Part shown: positions 20,547-22,912 of the stretch, one piece after another
How positions within the stretch are numbered: the first letter of the stretch is position 1
Layout of the letters: every line of letters begins with the position of its first letter
DNA from: Neelides folsomi
Taxonomy: Eukaryota > Arthropoda > Collembola > Neelipleona > Neelidae
DNA: 22,912 nucleotides
NCBI GenBank assembly: GCA_034687125.1
Contig: JAQGBZ010000655.1
Location: forward strand, 1 to 22,912
Direction: 5' to 3'
Translations under genes and position numbers: made by a program
Notes under the pieces: model-generated
Database searches by the model: none
What the model saw: the letters and a program-made list of their open reading frames with translations, nothing else
What the model was told of the DNA's origin: nothing

Positions 20547-22912
20547 ATGCATTTATTGGCTAGTAGTATATTAAGTCCCGTTTTACTCATCTCATTGTCA
20601 ATATGGATTTCATTTGCTAAAGAACATCAAGTTGGCATTGAAGAGCACAACATAATGGTTCTACACGAAAGGAACAGATTTCCTTATTTTGATTTCTTGT
20701 CCATTGAAAACGAAATTCCTTCAGGTTCTGGTGAAATTGAAATTGCTAAAACACAAGAGAATTGGAAAAGAGCCAGAGGATCCACTGCATGTGAAACTGA
20801 AATGGAAGTGAAGCTGCTACACTTTTATTTTCATCATGGATTCATTTGTCTGTTTAAAAAAACACAAAAATCAATTGTGCTCGATGAAGTAAGATAAGTT
20901 TAATTAGTGTTTAAAATGCCAAAACCTCTCCTCTGTTTATGCACATTTTAATGTTTGCATGCAATAAATATGTGTTACTTTCAGAAAACTGATATAAACA
21001 TTGATGCTAAAATGTACACATCTGAAAATTTTTACGAAAATATTCAACGAGTGACGGGATTCATGAAAGGTCAAATTGATTCGAGGGTCAACGGTAATTA
21101 CCTAATTTAACTATAGTTAATTCGCACTGGGAACAAGCGTGAGTTTTAATCGAATTATTTAAAATGCTTAAGCGGGGCTTATATGTTAACGTGCACAAGC
21201 GTTACCTGAGCCCCACATATGCATATTTAAGCGGTTAGTTCAAACTTACGTGTAATTACTATAAACTTATTAACTATTAAATCGACATCATAATTGTATA
21301 GTTATTAATAACAAAATATAACTTTTTAGGAAAATGGTCAAATTTTTATTTTCAGGTTACGTGAAGGACAATAGGTGTGTTTAAACATTTTATTATTTAA
21401 GTCTTGTTCTAATTACATTAATCTAAAATTAAGGAAAAGTCTATAACTTTACAGGCATTAAAGTTGTAAAGGATAAGCATTTGATTTAATCGTTAATTCT
21501 TTGATTAATCCAATTACAATCATTTTAAATTGTCTTACTTTTTAAGATTCTGGGGCTCAATTCGTTTATATGATAGAGTTAAAAGATATCATATCGTATT
21601 TTACATTGAACCAAAAGAAAATGTCAATTTTTACTCAAAAATGGAAGTTCCAACAATAGGGAAAGCAATCATTTTTGAATGTAATATATTAATATGCAAA
21701 ATTTTTTAATGTTTAACTCATTGAGCTACAAAATCAATATAAAATGATAATGAATTTTATTAATAGATATTCCCCACGAAGACGAAAAATCCATGACTCC
21801 ATCATTCGAAACTACCAGTACAACGAGTACTTCAATCACAAGCACAACAGACGACAAAGGTGTCGAAGGCAGAGTTTGAATGATTCCTTTTAAAAGTCAA
21901 TTTTATGCGCTCTCTATGTTAATGATACAAGTTTCTGTAAAACATTGAATTGAATGACAATTTCTTATAATTTCTAATATCAAGTTTGGTAGAATAGTTG
22001 TATTCTGTATTCAATCACCTTTCCTTGTTCATCTATGACGCTATCTTGTATGTTATCTATTACCTATTTGTGAGTCGTAGAGCATGAGATATTATTTGAT
22101 AACGTCTATAATGTATAAACAAATATAAAGACGGCTTTGATTGCAGGACGGAGACCAAATAACAGAACAACTGAAGAAACGCCTTCAAATACATCTAGTT
22201 CACTTTCAACAAAAGAATTAATACAAGAAGTTTCAGAACAAATGAATGCCACTTTGTTCTTTGATATTACAAGTCTCATAACTCAAGACAATCAAGAAAA
22301 GACTACATATGAAGTAACAGAAATGACTCAAAATATGACACAGAATATTGAAACTTCAACTATTGTAATAATAAAAAAAGAGGTCACCCAAATACACACA
22401 GGTGACATAACTGTAATCATAACGGAAGCTACTGAAGATTTTACTCAAAAACAAACTGATGAAACAACTGCTATCATAATTGAAGAAACACAAGAAATTA
22501 TACAAAGAAAGACTAATGAAACCATTACTTATATAACTGAAGAAACTGAGGAAGAAACCCAAAAACGAATTTATGAATTTACTGTAAATATTACTGATAA
22601 AACTGATGTAACAAGCGTAATATCAACAGATGAAACAACTGCTCACATCACTCAAGAAACTGAAGAAGCAAGTCAAATAAAAACAGATGAAACAACTGCT
22701 AACATCACTCAAGAAACTGAGGAAGCAACCCAAAAAGCAATTGATAAAACCACTGCTAACATCACTCAAGAAACTAAAGAAGCAAGTCAAATAAAAACAG
22801 ATGAAACCACTGCTAACATCACTCAAGAAACTGAGGAAGCAACCCAAAAAGCAATTGATGAAACCACTGCTAACATCACTCAAGAAACTGAGGAAGCAAC
22901 CCAAAAACCAAT
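20547..22912 (+). CDS. Secreted ADAM10-type prodomain with Thr-rich repeats, partial
   Basis: Plus-strand exons: 20547-20888, 20985-21093, 21356-21374, 21547-21680, 21767-21859, 22147 onward, open at the window edge; about 487 residues seen, phase kept throughout. The ATG is preceded by AAAA. Residues 1-24 look like a signal peptide (hydrophobic, ending ISFA). Residues about 71-210 resemble the ADAM10/Kuzbanian prodomain: a basic NWKRARG, then HFYFHHGFICLF, TGFMKGQIDSRVNGYV, DNRFWGSI, FYIEP and PHED, in the order seen in ADAM10 (RFEGFI, FYVEP, YHEDD). Exon 5 then becomes Ser/Thr-rich (TTSTTSTSITSTT) and exon 6 is Thr/Glu-rich with in-register 19-residue repeats and many NxT sequons. In ADAM10 the HExxH metalloprotease follows the prodomain; none appears here, but it could lie beyond the edge. 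Alternatives are a catalytically dead paralogue or a mucin-like surface protein. The exon model is firm; the family call is by eye. Confidence 0.75.
21172..21216. repeat. GC-rich stem-loop inside intron 2 of ADAM10-like gene
   Basis: GGGGCT (21174-21179) pairs with AGCCCC (21209-21214), and TAACG (21187-21191) with CGTTA (21200-21204) around an 8-base loop. The patch is GC-richer than the rest of the 262-base intron. It is flanked by two copies of TTAAGCGG, about 60 bases apart. Too short for a tRNA. Confidence 0.4.
21860..22146 (+). other. Intron 5 of ADAM10-like gene, possible retained end
   Basis: Donor AAAG|gtgtcg at 21860 is weak; acceptor gattgcag at 22146 is good. If the intron is kept, translation adds GVEGRV and stops at TGA 21877-21879, giving a secreted prodomain-only product. 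Splicing instead joins the Ser/Thr-rich end of exon 5 in frame to the long repeat exon. Confidence 0.5.
22341..22912 (+). repeat. 57-base coding tandem repeat, about ten copies
   Basis: Units of 57 bases (19 residues, typified by TDETTANITQETEEASQIK) start at 22341, 22398, 22455, 22512, 22569, 22626, 22683, 22740, 22797 and 22854 and continue past the edge. The first five are highly degenerate, recognisable mainly by spacing and Thr/Glu positions; the last five are nearly identical. Later copies alternate between TD...SQIK and ID...TQKA types, suggesting a two-unit, 114-base higher-order repeat. Most of the later units carry an NIT N-glycosylation sequon. The minus-strand open frame across it, rich in Phe, Ser and Cys, is a shadow. 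Confidence 0.9.

Noticed and set aside
22356..22904. Minus-strand open frames rich in Phe, Ser and Cys with repeats
   Set aside because: They mirror the plus-strand Thr/Glu repeats, which are supported by in-phase splicing from a signal-peptide exon.

Overview
The window is nuclear DNA from an animal. It is AT-rich (GC-richer mainly where it codes), genes are split by GT-AG introns, the encoded proteins are metazoan, and there are no operons, ribosome-binding sites or prokaryotic features. Two genes could be named from their products: a TMEM181 homologue and the RNA polymerase II subunit RPB7 (POLR2G). An arthropod, perhaps a crustacean such as a copepod, is my guess from base composition and intron style; nothing in the sequence proves it.

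Layout. (1) 1-2612 is AT-rich and holds no gene I can support, apart from a GC-rich scrap at the left edge. (2) 2613-7754, minus strand, is a nine-exon gene for a Gln/Pro-rich protein with two copies of an IPSxxFxILQ motif. All junction phases agree. A tenth, far-upstream first exon is possible at 13716-13747 beside a GC-rich, promoter-like block with a perfect MEF2-type site; if real, 7755-13715 is one 6-kb intron. (3) 13748-15146 is promoter-like and intergenic sequence. (4) 15147-18162, minus, is a ten-exon TMEM181 gene of 517 codons. (5) 18793-19759, minus, is a four-exon POLR2G gene of 173 codons. (6) 19760-20546 is a divergent intergenic region with a GC-rich block and a long inverted repeat. 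(7) 20547 to the right edge, plus, is a gene whose first five exons read as a secreted ADAM10-type prodomain and whose sixth is a long, open, Thr-rich exon. That exon is built of 19-residue repeats carrying N-glycosylation sequons and runs off the window.

The genes do not form an obvious pathway. POLR2G and TMEM181 are housekeeping-type genes in tandem; the gene on the right is the most unusual. Exon coordinates come from hand-reading splice sites and checking that reading phase is preserved; no alignment or search was run.
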